From assembly GCA_949519155.1 (NCBI GenBank), contig CATIQU010000035.1, positions 248,001-312,000 of the forward strand: a DNA stretch of 64,000 bases, written 5' to 3'. Position 1 is the stretch's first letter, and each line of letters begins with the position of its first letter. The DNA is from Polaribacter sp. SA4-10. GTDB taxonomy: Bacteria > Bacteroidota > Bacteroidia > Flavobacteriales > Flavobacteriaceae. Below, one piece after another: positions 9,726 to 20,865 of the stretch. The position numbers and the translations under genes are program-made. The notes under the pieces are model-generated. The model made no database searches and had not been told where the DNA came from. It worked only from the letters and a program-made list of their open reading frames with translations.

Positions 9726-12047
9726 TTGAAAGTCTGTATTGCAGAAAAGCCAAGTGTCGCCAGAGAAATTGCTAATATACTAGGTGCCAACACAAAACGT
9801 GATGGCTACTATGAAGGCAATGGCTATGCAGTAACCTATACTTTCGGACATTTATGCACACTTTTAGAACCAAAAGATTACAAACCGCATTGGAAAAGTT
9901 GGGATTTGAACAACTTACCCATGTTGCCAGAACGTTTTGACACGAAAGTAACCAGCAATGATGGCATCAAAAAACAGTTCAATATTGTAAAGTCTTTGTT
10001 TGACAAAGCAGCTGTTGTTATTAATTGTGGGGATGCTGGCACCGAAGGAGAACTGATTCAGCGTTGGGTTATTAACCAAGCAGGTTATAAAGGAAAAGTA
10101 CAACGTTTGTGGATTTCTTCTCTGACCGAAGAAGCCATTAAAGAAGGCTTTAAAAACTTAAAACCGGCAGAACAATACGACAATCTGTATTATGCAGGAT
10201 TTTCGCGCGCTATTGGGGATTGGTTATTAGGCTTAAATGCAACACGGCTATACACCGTAAAATATGGCGGGTACAAACAAGTTTTATCTGTTGGAAGAGT
10301 ACAAACACCTACGCTTGCTATGTTGGTCAATCGTTTTAAAGAAATTCAGCATTTTAAACCACAACCGTATTGGGAATTGCAAACTACGTATAGAAATACA
10401 CTTTTCAATTACGAAGACGGTCGTTTTCTTAAACAAGAAGATGGGCAGTTTTTAGCCAATAAAGTAACAGCATCCGATTTTGAAATTGTTTCTGTGACCA
10501 AAAAGAAAGGAAAAGAATACGCGCCAAAATTATTTGATTTAACGGGTTTACAGGTCTATTGCAATAATAAATTTGGATTTTCAGCAGACGAAACCTTAAA
10601 AATGGTGCAAAAATTATACGAAATGAAAGTAGTTACCTACCCCAGAGTAGATACTACTTTTTTACCGAATGATGTGTATCCAAAAATTCATGGAATTTTA
10701 TCCAAACTAACAAATTATAGCGCGTTAACACAACCTCTTTTAGAAACCAAAATACCAAAATCAAAACGCATTTTTGATGATAAAAAAGTAACCGATCACC
10801 ACGCCATTATTCCAACAGGAATTCAAGGGAATCTACAATACAATCAGCAACAAGTTTATGATATCATTACCCGAAGATTTATTGGCGTTTTTTACCCAGA
10901 TTCTGATGTTTCGAATACTTCAGTAATTGGTAAAGCTGCAGAAGTACCTTTTAAAACAACGGGAAAAGAAATTTTAACCAAAGGTTGGCGGGTTGCCTTT
11001 GAAACCGAAGAGAGTAAGATTAAAAAGGAATTAAGCGAACAATTGACACTACCTGCCTTTGTCAAAGGAGAAAAAGGAAGCCATGCCCCTTCGTTTTTAG
11101 AAAAGGAGACAAAACCTCCACGTAATTTTACCGAAGCAAGTTTATTGCGCGCCATGGAAACTGCCGGAAAGCAAGTAGATGATGATGAGATGCGCGAATT
11201 AATGAAAGAAAACGGGATAGGGAGACCTTCTACAAGAGCAAGTATTATTGAAACGTTGTTCCGAAGAAAATACATAGAACGTAAAAAGAAATTAGTTATC
11301 GCAACCCAAACTGGAATTGATTTAATTGATTTGATTGATAATGAACTTTTAAAATCTGCAGAGCTCACAGGTCGATGGGAAAAACGTTTGAAAGAGATTG
11401 AACGGGGTGAATTTAACGCTGGTACCTTCATTAATAATATGAAGAAAATGGTAGATGAACTGGTCTATGAAGTGCGGGCGAACAAGTCAGTAAAACGGAT
11501 TTCTTCAGTCAGTACCCAAGAGCATCAAACAAACAATCCGCAACCAATTAAAACAAAACCAGTAAAATCAAAAAAAGAAGTTGTTGGAAAATCCTGCCCC
11601 AAATGTAAAAAAGGAATCTTGATCAAAGGATCTACTGCTTTTGGCTGTTCTGAATACAAAAACAATTGTGATATAAAAATTCCTTTTGATATCTATGGAA
11701 AGAAAGTTTCTGAAATTCAAATCACACGGTTGATTGACAAAGGGTATACAACCAATTTAAAAGGCTTTAAAACGGCAACTGGAACTGCGGAAGGACTCAT
11801 TCGATTTGACGCCCATTTTAGCATACTATTAGAACCTAAAAAACAACCAATAAAAACAGCAACCTTATCAGACAAAATCAGTTGTCCAAAATGTAAAAAG
11901 GGAACTCTCTTAAAAGGAAAAACGGCCTATGGGTGTTCAGATTATAAAGTGGGTTGTAATTTTGTATTCACTTTTGATGCCATAAAAAAAATCGCCAATG
12001 GAAAGCCATTGACGAAAGAGTTGGTATTATATATTATCAGTAAATAA
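9726..12047 (+). CDS. topB: DNA topoisomerase III (type IA)
   Basis: Toprim MKVCIAEKPSVAREIANILG, VSVGRVQTPTLAMLV, MVQKLYEMKVVTYPRVDT; two C-terminal CPKCKKG...GCS zinc-ribbon-like repeats; TTG start. Confidence 0.92.
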   Translation: MKVCIAEKPSVAREIANILGANTKRDGYYEGNGYAVTYTFGHLCTLLEPKDYKPHWKSWDLNNLPMLPERFDTKVTSNDGIKKQFNIVKSLFDKAAVVINCGDAGTEGELIQRWVINQAGYKGKVQRLWISSLTEEAIKEGFKNLKPAEQYDNLYYAGFSRAIGDWLLGLNATRLYTVKYGGYKQVLSVGRVQTPTLAMLVNRFKEIQHFKPQPYWELQTTYRNTLFNYEDGRFLKQEDGQFLANKVTASDFEIVSVTKKKGKEYAPKLFDLTGLQVYCNNKFGFSADETLKMVQKLYEMKVVTYPRVDTTFLPNDVYPKIHGILSKLTNYSALTQPLLETKIPKSKRIFDDKKVTDHHAIIPTGIQGNLQYNQQQVYDIITRRFIGVFYPDSDVSNTSVIGKAAEVPFKTTGKEILTKGWRVAFETEESKIKKELSEQLTLPAFVKGEKGSHAPSFLEKETKPPRNFTEASLLRAMETAGKQVDDDEMRELMKENGIGRPSTRASIIETLFRRKYIERKKKLVIATQTGIDLIDLIDNELLKSAELTGRWEKRLKEIERGEFNAGTFINNMKKMVDELVYEVRANKSVKRISSVSTQEHQTNNPQPIKTKPVKSKKEVVGKSCPKCKKGILIKGSTAFGCSEYKNNCDIKIPFDIYGKKVSEIQITRLIDKGYTTNLKGFKTATGTAEGLIRFDAHFSILLEPKKQPIKTATLSDKISCPKCKKGTLLKGKTAYGCSDYKVGCNFVFTFDAIKKIANGKPLTKELVLYIISK

Positions 12048-12049
12048 AA

Positions 12050-13627
12050 TTACAATATATAATCTGTATTTATAAAATTGGATGCTTTCTTATCTAATAA
12101 ATCTTGTAAAATAGCATTGTTGTATGGGCTATCTTTTGATGCTAAGAAGGTTCTAATTGAGAAGGAACGCAAAGCATCATGAACACTTAAAGTACCTGTT
12201 GCAGAATCTTTTCTTCCTGTAAAGGGATACACATCGGGACCTCTTTGGCAAGAACTGTTCAAATTTACACGACAAACTAAATTCACTAAAGTATCAATTA
12301 AAGGGGCTAGAGTATTCGCGTCACTCCCAAAAACACTAACTTGTTGTCCGTAATTTGAGGCAGCCATATCATCTAAAGGCTCATTAATATCAGAAAAGGA
12401 AACCACTGGAGTTACCGGTCCAAATTGCTCTTCGTGAAAAACACGCATTTCTTTATTTACTGGATATAGAACTGCTGGAAATATATAATTTTCAGAATGT
12501 TCACCTCCTTTTTTATTGATGACTTTTGCACCTTTCTGCAATGCATCATCAATTAATTCCTGAATATAACTTGGTTTATCTACTTCTGGTAACGGTGTTA
12601 ACTTCACTCCTTCTTCCCAAGGGTTTCCAAATTTTAAGGCATCTACTTTCTCAGAAAAACGTTTATTAAATTCATCTACAATTTCTTCATGAACATATAA
12701 AATTTTTAAAGCAGTGCAACGCTGCCCATTAAAGGACATTGCTCCTGCAATACATTCATTTATTGCCAAGTCTAAATCTGCATCTTTTAAAACAATTGCT
12801 GGGTTTTTTGCTTCTAATCCTAAGATTTGACGCAATCTATTTTTTCTCGGATGGTATGCTTGTAACGCATTGGCAGATTTACTATTACCTATTAAAGCCA
12901 AAATATCTACCTTACCGGTTTTCATGATCGGTGTTGCCAAGGTTCTTCCTCTACCATAAATAATATTTACCACACCTTTTGGGAAACTACTTTTAAAAGC
13001 TTCCAATAAAGGGGCTATTAAGAGAACTCCATATTTTGCGGGTTTGAAAACAACGGTATTTCCCATAATTAATGCTGGGATTAGCAAAGAAAAAGTTTCG
13101 TTTAAGGGATAATTATAAGGCCCTAAGCACAAAACAACACCCAAGGGTCCCCGTCGAACATGTGCATGAACACCTGAATTTTTTTCAAATTTTGCAGAAT
13201 TTCGATCCATCTGCTTGTAATCCTCAATGGTATCGTAAATATATTCTACAGTTCTATCAAATTCTTTTTCAGAATCGGGTAGGGTTTTCCCTATTTCCCA
13301 CATCAATAGTTTTACAATTTCATCGCGCTTGGTTTTCATTTGTGAAACAAATTTTTCCATAGCAGTAATTCTACCTTCAACTTTCATTGTTGGCCAAAGC
13401 CCTTTTCCTTTATCAAAGGCATTGCAAGCGGCATCTAAAGCTTCTAGAGCTTGTGCTTCTCCTAATTGCGGGACACTTCCTAAAAGCGTTGGTTTGTAAT
13501 CTTCTGTTGAAGAAATTGTAGAAAGGACATCGGCTGTTTCGCCTGTCCATTTTTTTAATTCTCCAGCTATTAAATAGTTTTTTTGATGTAATATTGAAGT
13601 GATTTTATATTTTTCAGGTACTCCCAT
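12050..13627 (-). CDS. gapN: aldehyde dehydrogenase family, probable NADP-dependent glyceraldehyde-3-phosphate dehydrogenase
   Basis: 525 aa [33 protein letters not shown] active-site Cys, [25 protein letters not shown]. Confidence 0.8.
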   Translation of the reverse strand: MGVPEKYKITSILHQKNYLIAGELKKWTGETADVLSTISSTEDYKPTLLGSVPQLGEAQALEALDAACNAFDKGKGLWPTMKVEGRITAMEKFVSQMKTKRDEIVKLLMWEIGKTLPDSEKEFDRTVEYIYDTIEDYKQMDRNSAKFEKNSGVHAHVRRGPLGVVLCLGPYNYPLNETFSLLIPALIMGNTVVFKPAKYGVLLIAPLLEAFKSSFPKGVVNIIYGRGRTLATPIMKTGKVDILALIGNSKSANALQAYHPRKNRLRQILGLEAKNPAIVLKDADLDLAINECIAGAMSFNGQRCTALKILYVHEEIVDEFNKRFSEKVDALKFGNPWEEGVKLTPLPEVDKPSYIQELIDDALQKGAKVINKKGGEHSENYIFPAVLYPVNKEMRVFHEEQFGPVTPVVSFSDINEPLDDMAASNYGQQVSVFGSDANTLAPLIDTLVNLVCRVNLNSSCQRGPDVYPFTGRKDSATGTLSVHDALRSFSIRTFLASKDSPYNNAILQDLLDKKASNFINTDYIL

Positions 13628-13659
13628 AGCTTAAATATAATTTATAATTAGTCCTAAAT

Positions 13660-14922
13660 TTACACTAAAAATTGAAACAAATCGGGTTTGTCATTTAAAT
13701 AATCTCCGAAAAAATTCTTTTCTTTCATTTTTGCAACCAACGGCGCTAAGTCCTTTGAAGATTTTAATTGCAGGCCAACGACAGCAGCACCATTTTCTCT
13801 ATTGGTTTTTTTTGTATATTCAAAATGAGTAATGTCATCATTTGGTCCTAAAATATCAACCAAAAATTCTTTTAAAGCTCCTGCTCTCTGTGGAAATTTA
13901 ATGATAAAGTAATGTTTTAAATTGGCAAACAATAAGGCTCTTTCTTTGATCTCTGCCGTTCGAGTAATATCATTATTACTTCCGCTCACAATACAAACAA
14001 CGTTTTTACCACGAATTTCTTTAGCATAGCTATCTAATGCAGCAATGCTTAAAGCTCCTGCTGGTTCTACAACAATAGCATCTTTATTGTACAAGTCTAA
14101 GATAGTCTGACATACTTTTCCTTCCGGAATTGTAATCATATCCGATAAGTTTTGCAAACAGATATCGAAATTTAAATCACCAACTCTTTTTACAGCAGCA
14201 CCATCTACAAAAGCATCAATTGTATCTAAAGCAATTACTTTTTTATGAGCGATAGAAGTCTTCATTGAAGGAGCTCCTTCTGGCTCTATACCAATTATTT
14301 TTGTTTCTGGTGACAGGTTTTTGAAAACAGACGACAATCCAGAAGACAAACCTCCACCTCCTACTGCCACGAAAACGTAGTCAATTTTTTCTGAAGTTTG
14401 ATTCAAAATTTCTAACCCAACGGTAGCTTGACCTTCAATCACTTTTTTGTCATTAAAAGGATGAATGAATGTTTTATCTTCCGATTCACAAGCAACTATA
14501 GCCGCATGATAGGCATCATCAAAAGTATCCCCTTCAATCACAACCTCAATAAAATCTTCTCCGAACATTTTTACCTGCTCAATCTTCTGATTTGGGGTTG
14601 GTGAAGGCATGTAAATAGTACCTTTTATCTGCAATAACTTACAGGATAATGCAACACCTTGTGCATGATTTCCTGCACTGGCACAAACAATTCCTTTTTC
14701 TCTTTGCACTGTTGACAAAGAAGACATTTTATTATAAGCACCTCTTATTTTATAAGATCGGACGACTTGTAAGTCTTCTCTTTTAAATAGTATGTTAGCT
14801 CCAAATTTCTTTGAATTTTGAACATTTTGGCTCAATGGCGTAATAGAAGCCACTCCTTTTAGATTTGAAGCGGCTGCTTTTACGTTTTCTAAACTTGGAA
14901 AATAGGTGTTTTTTGATTGCAT
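13660..14922 (-). CDS. ilvA: threonine dehydratase (biosynthetic)
   Basis: FKREDLQVVRSYKIRGAYNKM, SAGNHAQGVALSC, GGGGLSSGL, C-terminal regulatory domain; in ilv operon. Confidence 0.93.
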   Translation of the reverse strand: MQSKNTYFPSLENVKAAASNLKGVASITPLSQNVQNSKKFGANILFKREDLQVVRSYKIRGAYNKMSSLSTVQREKGIVCASAGNHAQGVALSCKLLQIKGTIYMPSPTPNQKIEQVKMFGEDFIEVVIEGDTFDDAYHAAIVACESEDKTFIHPFNDKKVIEGQATVGLEILNQTSEKIDYVFVAVGGGGLSSGLSSVFKNLSPETKIIGIEPEGAPSMKTSIAHKKVIALDTIDAFVDGAAVKRVGDLNFDICLQNLSDMITIPEGKVCQTILDLYNKDAIVVEPAGALSIAALDSYAKEIRGKNVVCIVSGSNNDITRTAEIKERALLFANLKHYFIIKFPQRAGALKEFLVDILGPNDDITHFEYTKKTNRENGAAVVGLQLKSSKDLAPLVAKMKEKNFFGDYLNDKPDLFQFLV

Positions 14923-14925
14923 TAA

Positions 14926-16404
14926 TTATGCTTCTGATGTAATTACTTTCATTGCGGTCATTGAAGCTCGTAGTTGTGCACCAATGATTTCAACTGGATG
15001 ATTTCTGATTGCACTATTCACAGCAATTAAATCTTGGTTGTCTACACCGTTTTCATTTGTAAAGGATTTCCCAATAATATTTGTTTTTACTGTTTTCATA
15101 AAATCTGTCAACAACGGCTTACAGGCATGATCAAATAAATAACAACCATATTCTGCAGTATCAGAAATCACACGATTCATTTCAAATAATTTTTTACGGG
15201 CAATAGTGTTTGCAATTAAAGGTGTTTCATGTAAAGATTCATAGTAAGCAGATTCCTCAATAATTCCCGCAGCGGTCATTGACTCAAAAGCCAACTCCAC
15301 GCCTGCTCTTACAAAAGCAACTAATAAAGTGCCATGATCAAAATATTCTTGTTCAGAAATTTCTTGATCTGTAAGTACTTGTTTTTCAAAAGCAGTTTCT
15401 CCAGTAGCAGCTCTCCAAGACAATAAATTTTTGTCATTGTTAGCCCAATCTTCCATCATCGTTTTTGAAAAATGTCCTGAAATAATATCGTCCATATGCT
15501 TATTGAATAATGGACGCATAATGTCTTTTAGTTCTTCTGAAATTCGAAATGCTTCAATCTTAGCTGGGTTTGACAAACGGTCCATCATGTTGGTAATTCC
15601 ACCATGTTTTAATGCTTCCGTTGTGGTTTCCCAACCGTATTGAATGAGTTTAGCAGCATACCCTGGTTCAATTCCTTCAGCAACCATTTTATCGAAAGAT
15701 AAGATGGCGCCTGTTTGTAACAAACCACATAAAATGGTTTGTTCTCCCATTAAATCGGACTTTACTTCGGCTACGAAAGAGGATGCCAAAACACCTGCTC
15801 TGTCACCACCTGTTGCAACCGCATAGGCTTTCGCTTGTACCCAACCTTTATTTTCTGGATCATTTTCTGGATGTACTGCTATTAATGTAGGCACTCCAAA
15901 TCCACGTTTGTATTCTTCACGAACTTCACTACCAGGAGATTTTGGCGCAACCATAATTACGGTCAAATCTTTACGGACTTGCATTCCTTCTTCTACAATA
16001 TTAAAGCCATGAGAATAGCTTAATGTTGCATTTTTTTTCATCAAAGGCATGATGGTTTTCACCACATTTGTATGCTGCTTGTCCGGTGTTAAATTCAATA
16101 CTACATCTGCTGAAGGAATCAATTCTTCATAGGTACCTACTGTAAAACCGTTTGAAGTTGCATTGAGATAGGAATCTCGTTTTTGATCAATTGCTGCTTG
16201 ACGTAATGTATACAAAATATCCAAACCTGAATCTCTCATGTTGAGCCCTTGATTTAATCCTTGTGCACCGCAACCAACAATTACAATTTTCTTTCCTTTC
16301 AATGCTTGAACACCGTCTACAAATTCTGACGAATCCATAAATCTACATTTCCCTAATTGTTCTAATTGATTTCTTAATGATAATGTGTTAAAATAATTTG
16401 ACAT
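14926..16404 (-). CDS. ilvC: ketol-acid reductoisomerase (long/class II type)
   Basis: 492 aa, [27 protein letters not shown], duplicated C-terminal knotted domain. Confidence 0.95.
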   Translation of the reverse strand: MSNYFNTLSLRNQLEQLGKCRFMDSSEFVDGVQALKGKKIVIVGCGAQGLNQGLNMRDSGLDILYTLRQAAIDQKRDSYLNATSNGFTVGTYEELIPSADVVLNLTPDKQHTNVVKTIMPLMKKNATLSYSHGFNIVEEGMQVRKDLTVIMVAPKSPGSEVREEYKRGFGVPTLIAVHPENDPENKGWVQAKAYAVATGGDRAGVLASSFVAEVKSDLMGEQTILCGLLQTGAILSFDKMVAEGIEPGYAAKLIQYGWETTTEALKHGGITNMMDRLSNPAKIEAFRISEELKDIMRPLFNKHMDDIISGHFSKTMMEDWANNDKNLLSWRAATGETAFEKQVLTDQEISEQEYFDHGTLLVAFVRAGVELAFESMTAAGIIEESAYYESLHETPLIANTIARKKLFEMNRVISDTAEYGCYLFDHACKPLLTDFMKTVKTNIIGKSFTNENGVDNQDLIAVNSAIRNHPVEIIGAQLRASMTAMKVITSEA

Positions 16405-16415
16405 GTTTACGTTTT

Positions 16416-16943
16416 TTAGTTGAATGCTGTCAGCATTTGTGAGATTTCCATGGGTTGTTTTGACACTGATACTCTTCCAGAACGCGTAAATTGCAAAATT
16501 CCAAAAGGCTTTAATTCTTTATAAATTAAATCGACTTCTTCTTTTCTTCCTGATTTTTCAATCACAAAAAAGGATTTATTTACGGTAACAATTCTTGCGT
16601 TGCTTTCTTTAATAATATTCTGAATCTGTCTTTCTTCAAAGAGCAAATCAGACTGCATTTTAAAAATACACGATTCTTGATAAATGGTGTCTTCGTCTTT
16701 GTGATAATAGGCCTTAATAACCTCCACTTGCTTTTCAATTTGACCAATTATTTTCTTGATATTTTCATCTGTCATATTGACAACAATGGTGAATTTAGAG
16801 ACCCCTTCTATTTCTGAAGGCGAGGTATTTAAGCTCTCTATATTGATATGTCTTCGCTGAAAAATTGCAGAGATTCGATTCAATAAACCAATATTGTTTT
16901 CAGTATAGACTGAAATGGTAAATAATTGTTTTTCTGTACTCAT
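16416..16943 (-). CDS. ilvN: acetolactate synthase small subunit
   Basis: ACT domain [36 protein letters not shown]. Confidence 0.93.
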   Translation of the reverse strand: MSTEKQLFTISVYTENNIGLLNRISAIFQRRHINIESLNTSPSEIEGVSKFTIVVNMTDENIKKIIGQIEKQVEVIKAYYHKDEDTIYQESCIFKMQSDLLFEERQIQNIIKESNARIVTVNKSFFVIEKSGRKEEVDLIYKELKPFGILQFTRSGRVSVSKQPMEISQMLTAFN

Positions 16944-17056
16944 TTTTTATGGCTTTAGGCTCATAGCTATAGGCTTTCTTACGCTTTTTATTAAACTCTT
17001 AATTTTATCTTTCTAACTTTTTTACATTCGTCTTTTTGACGACAAACAACCTATTT

Positions 17057-18790
17057 CTAACACAGTCTTATATCTGAAACACTTGCTCCTGAAGGAACCA
17101 TTGGAAATACATTTCCTTCCTTTTCTACACAAACTTCTAAAAAATAGGCTTCTTTACTCTCCATCATTTCTTTTACTGCTGCAGCCAAATCTTCTCGTTT
17201 TGTTACTTTTCTTGCTTTTAAATAGTACCCTTCTGCAATGGCAACAAAATTAGGATTGGTCATTTCTGTGGAAGCATAGCGTTTATCAAAAAATAGCTGC
17301 TGCCATTGACGAACCATTCCTAGAAATTCGTTGTTTAAAACCACCATCTTCACCGCTGTTTTCTGCTGAAAAATAGTTCCTAATTCTTGAATTGTCATTT
17401 GATAACCACCATCTCCTGAAATAGAAACGACTTCTCTTTCTGGAGCAGCCATTTTAGCACCAATTGCAGCAGGTAATCCAAACCCCATAGTTCCTAAACC
17501 ACCCGAAGTAATATTACTTTTTGTTTTATTGAACTCGGCATATCGACAGGCAATCATTTGATGTTGTCCAACATCAGTAACAATCGCAGCATCTCCTTTA
17601 CTTTCAACATTAATCTGGTGAATCACTTCCCCCATTGTCAATCCTTCTTTGGTTGGATAGAGGTCCTCTTTTATGACTTTTTCATATTCAATGGCATATA
17701 AATCTTTAAATTCTTGATGCCAGTCTGTATGTGTACTCTCATTTATAAGTGGCAAAATTGCAGTCAAACTTGCTTTTGCATCCCCTAAAACTGCAACATC
17801 CGTTTTTACATTTTTATCAACTTCTGAAGGGTCAATTTCAAAATGAATCACTTTTGCTTGAGTTGCATATTTACTAAGGTCTCCAGTAACACGATCATCA
17901 AAACGCATTCCAATAGCAATCAACACATCACACTCATTGGTTAATTTATTAGGTGCATAATTACCATGCATACCCAACATACCAACATTTAAACGATGCG
18001 AAGTTGGCAATGCAGAAGCACCTAAGATGGTCCATGCTGCAGGAATCCCAGCTTTTTCTACAAAAGCTTTAAATGCCACTTCTGCTTCACTTAAAATAAT
18101 GCCTTGCCCCCAAACAATCATTGGTTTTTTAGCTTCATTGATCAGTTTTGCTGCCGCCTCTAGAGTTCCAGATATTGTTTTTGGAATCGGCACATAGCTT
18201 CTTACTTTGGTACATTTTTCGTAAGCAAAATCAAACTCTTCAAATTGTGCATCCTTGGTAATGTCTACTAAAACAGGACCCGGTCTTCCACTTTTTGCAA
18301 TGTAAAATGCTTTTGCAATGGCTTCTGGAATTTGAGACGCTTTAGTTACTTGACAATTCCATTTTGTTACTGGCGTTGAGATACCTACAATGTCGGTTTC
18401 TTGAAAAGCATCACTTCCTAATAAATGGGAAGGTACTTGCCCAGTAATACAAACCATGGGTGTAGAATCTATCTGTGCATCTGCAATTCCAGTAATTAAA
18501 TTGGTAGCACCCGGACCAGAGGTTGCAATGGCAACTCCTACCTGTCCAGAAATTCTTGCAAAACCTTGTGCTGAATGTGTAGCACCTTGTTCATGACGTG
18601 TTAACACGTGATGAATTTTGTCTTGGTATTTATACAACTCATCATAAACGGGCATAATTGCACCACCAGGATATCCATATAAAACCTTTACTCCTTCTGC
18701 TATTAAACAGCGAACAATAGCTTCACTACCTGAGATTTTTTCGGTAACTTTTGTTACTGTATCTTTATTTTTGATGGTTTGAGTTTCCAT
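17057..18790 (-). CDS. ilvB: acetolactate synthase large subunit
   Basis: ThDP enzyme; VLYGYPGGAIMPVYDELY, GPGATNLITGIADAQIDSTPMVCITGQV, GDGGYQMTIQELGT. Confidence 0.95.
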   Translation of the reverse strand: METQTIKNKDTVTKVTEKISGSEAIVRCLIAEGVKVLYGYPGGAIMPVYDELYKYQDKIHHVLTRHEQGATHSAQGFARISGQVGVAIATSGPGATNLITGIADAQIDSTPMVCITGQVPSHLLGSDAFQETDIVGISTPVTKWNCQVTKASQIPEAIAKAFYIAKSGRPGPVLVDITKDAQFEEFDFAYEKCTKVRSYVPIPKTISGTLEAAAKLINEAKKPMIVWGQGIILSEAEVAFKAFVEKAGIPAAWTILGASALPTSHRLNVGMLGMHGNYAPNKLTNECDVLIAIGMRFDDRVTGDLSKYATQAKVIHFEIDPSEVDKNVKTDVAVLGDAKASLTAILPLINESTHTDWHQEFKDLYAIEYEKVIKEDLYPTKEGLTMGEVIHQINVESKGDAAIVTDVGQHQMIACRYAEFNKTKSNITSGGLGTMGFGLPAAIGAKMAAPEREVVSISGDGGYQMTIQELGTIFQQKTAVKMVVLNNEFLGMVRQWQQLFFDKRYASTEMTNPNFVAIAEGYYLKARKVTKREDLAAAVKEMMESKEAYFLEVCVEKEGNVFPMVPSGASVSDIRLC

Positions 18791-18838
18791 ATATTTCTTT
18801 TTTTAACTTCTGCTTTCACAGAAATGACCGTCTATTTA

Positions 18839-20521
18839 TTAAGCATCTGTAATACATCCTTTTGAAGCGGACGCAACTACTTTCGCATATTTATATAAGA
18901 TTCCTTTTTTATGTTTTAATGCGGGTGCAGTCCATTTTGCTTTTCTTGTTGCTAATTCTTCTGCGGAAAGCATTACATTAATGGTATTGTCTTCGGCACT
19001 GATTCTAATGGTATCTCCTGTTTCTAAAAGTGCAATGATTCCTCCAGATTGTGCTTCTGGTGTAATGTGTCCTACAACAAAACCATGAGTACCTCCAGAA
19101 AAACGACCATCGGTAATTAATGCAACCGATTTTCCTAAACCAGCCCCCATAATTAATGAGGTAGGTTTCAACATTTCTGGCATCCCTGGCCCTCCTTTAG
19201 GGCCTACATAGCGAATGACAACCACATCACCTCTTTCAACATCACCGTTTGAAATTCCTGTATTGGCAGCTTGTTCGCCGTCATATACAACCGCTTTTCC
19301 TTCAAAAAGCAATCCTTCATTTCCAGAAATTTTTGCGACAGCACCTTCTTCTGCAAGATTTCCATATAAAATTTGAATATTTCCTGAGGATTTAAGCGCT
19401 TTGTCCTTTGGATAAATGACATCTTGAGAATCTTTATCAAAGGTCAATGCTTCCACATGTGCTAGGTTCTCTGCCAATGTTTTTCCGGTAACGGTTAAAC
19501 ATTCACCATGCAAATAGCCGTTGTCTAACAAATACTTCATGACAGCTGGCGTTCCACCTACCCCATGAACATCTTCCATCAAATATTTTCCCGATGGTTT
19601 TAAATCAGCAATTAATGGCGTTCTATCACTTACTTTTTGAAAATCTGCTAAGGTAAAATCGATATCTGCTGCATGCGCAATTGCTAAAAAGTGCAACACC
19701 GCGTTTGTAGACCCTCCCAATGCATTTACAATTGCAATGGCATTTTCGATGGATTTTTTAGAAATAATATCCAACGGTTTTAAATCCAATTCTAATAAAT
19801 TCTTAATCGCCAATGCAGTTCTTTCTGCTTCCGATAATTTATTTGGATTTTCCGCAGGTATTGATGAGTTGTAAGGCAATGAAAACCCCATACACTCGAT
19901 GGCAGAAGCCATGGTGTTTGCTGTATACATTCCACCACAAGCTCCTGCTCCTGGAATGGCTCGTTTTATAATTTCTCGGTATTCTTCTTCTTCTATTTCT
20001 CCTGCTACTTTTTGACCTAAAGCTTCAAAAGCAGAGACAATATTTAATTTTTTTCCTTTATAATTTCCAGAAGCAATGGTGCCTCCATACATCATAATGG
20101 AGGGTCTGTTTAAACGCAACAACGCAATTACAGCACCTGGCATGTTTTTATCACAACCAACCACAGAAATTAATCCATCATAACTTTGTGCATTCATCAC
20201 GGTCTCAATAGAATCTGCAATTATATCTCTGGACGCCAGCGAATAATTCATTCCCGATGTTCCCATCGAAATACCATCTGAAACCCCAATCGTATTAAAA
20301 CCTAAACCGACTAAACCAGCAATTTTAGTTTCGACTTTTACTTCTGCTGCCAAATTGTTTAAGTGCATGTTACATGGATTTCCATCATAACCTGTACTTG
20401 CAATACCAACTTGCGCTTTGTTCATGTCTTCATCAGTCAAACCTACGGCATACAACATGGCTTGTGATGCGGGCTGAGATTCATCTTGTGTTAATCTTTT
20501 GCTATGTTTATTCAATTCCAT
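18839..20521 (-). CDS. ilvD: dihydroxy-acid dehydratase
   Basis: [39 protein letters not shown] motifs. Confidence 0.95.
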   Translation of the reverse strand: MELNKHSKRLTQDESQPASQAMLYAVGLTDEDMNKAQVGIASTGYDGNPCNMHLNNLAAEVKVETKIAGLVGLGFNTIGVSDGISMGTSGMNYSLASRDIIADSIETVMNAQSYDGLISVVGCDKNMPGAVIALLRLNRPSIMMYGGTIASGNYKGKKLNIVSAFEALGQKVAGEIEEEEYREIIKRAIPGAGACGGMYTANTMASAIECMGFSLPYNSSIPAENPNKLSEAERTALAIKNLLELDLKPLDIISKKSIENAIAIVNALGGSTNAVLHFLAIAHAADIDFTLADFQKVSDRTPLIADLKPSGKYLMEDVHGVGGTPAVMKYLLDNGYLHGECLTVTGKTLAENLAHVEALTFDKDSQDVIYPKDKALKSSGNIQILYGNLAEEGAVAKISGNEGLLFEGKAVVYDGEQAANTGISNGDVERGDVVVIRYVGPKGGPGMPEMLKPTSLIMGAGLGKSVALITDGRFSGGTHGFVVGHITPEAQSGGIIALLETGDTIRISAEDNTINVMLSAEELATRKAKWTAPALKHKKGILYKYAKVVASASKGCITDA

Positions 20522-20690
20522 TTATTAAATGCTTCAATTTGTTGACTAAATTACTATGTTTCTGAGTTTTTGTTGAATATTCCACAATTATAAAAGCTAA
20601 ATTCATGCCCCCTGAAAGGGATGTAAAATACTTACATACAGATACTTAAATACTTTTTTATATGACATCCAACTTTTGAATTATTTTCAC

Positions 20691-20724
20691 AAAAAAACCT
20701 TCCGAATAATTGGAAGGTTTTTTT
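20691..20724 (-). terminator. attenuator-type terminator in leuB-ilvD spacer
   Basis: Minus strand AAAAAAACCTTCC-AATTATTC-GGAAGGTTTTTTT: 13-bp perfect stem ending in a T7 tract, inside an operon spacer. Confidence 0.85.
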
Positions 20725-20751
20725 ATAAAAATTATAAATAGCACCTCCGTA

Positions 20752-20814
20752 TCATGTCGTAATAACTACGTTGACAATAAGAATAGAAATAATATTTATG
20801 AATTGTATATACAT
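20752..20814 (-). CDS. ilv leader peptide MYIQFINIISILIVNVVITT
   Basis: ATG...TGA 20-aa ORF with 7 Ile, 3 Val, 1 Leu, 2 Thr; stop codon followed at once by GGAGG that can pair with CTTCC of the terminator stem; sits between leuB and ilvD. Confidence 0.75.
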   Translation of the reverse strand: MYIQFINIISILIVNVVITT

Positions 20815-20865
20815 TTTTCAAATATTTGTAATTTTTTGTTAAATATCTAAATTTATTTTACTTTT

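Noticed and set aside
10892-11431. 179-aa minus-strand ORF inside topB
   Set aside because: Antisense to a well-supported topoisomerase III; no recognisable motif. Same reasoning for 45974..46405, 49603..50046, 53524..54000, 8335..8730, 21113..21502 and other overlapping antisense ORFs.
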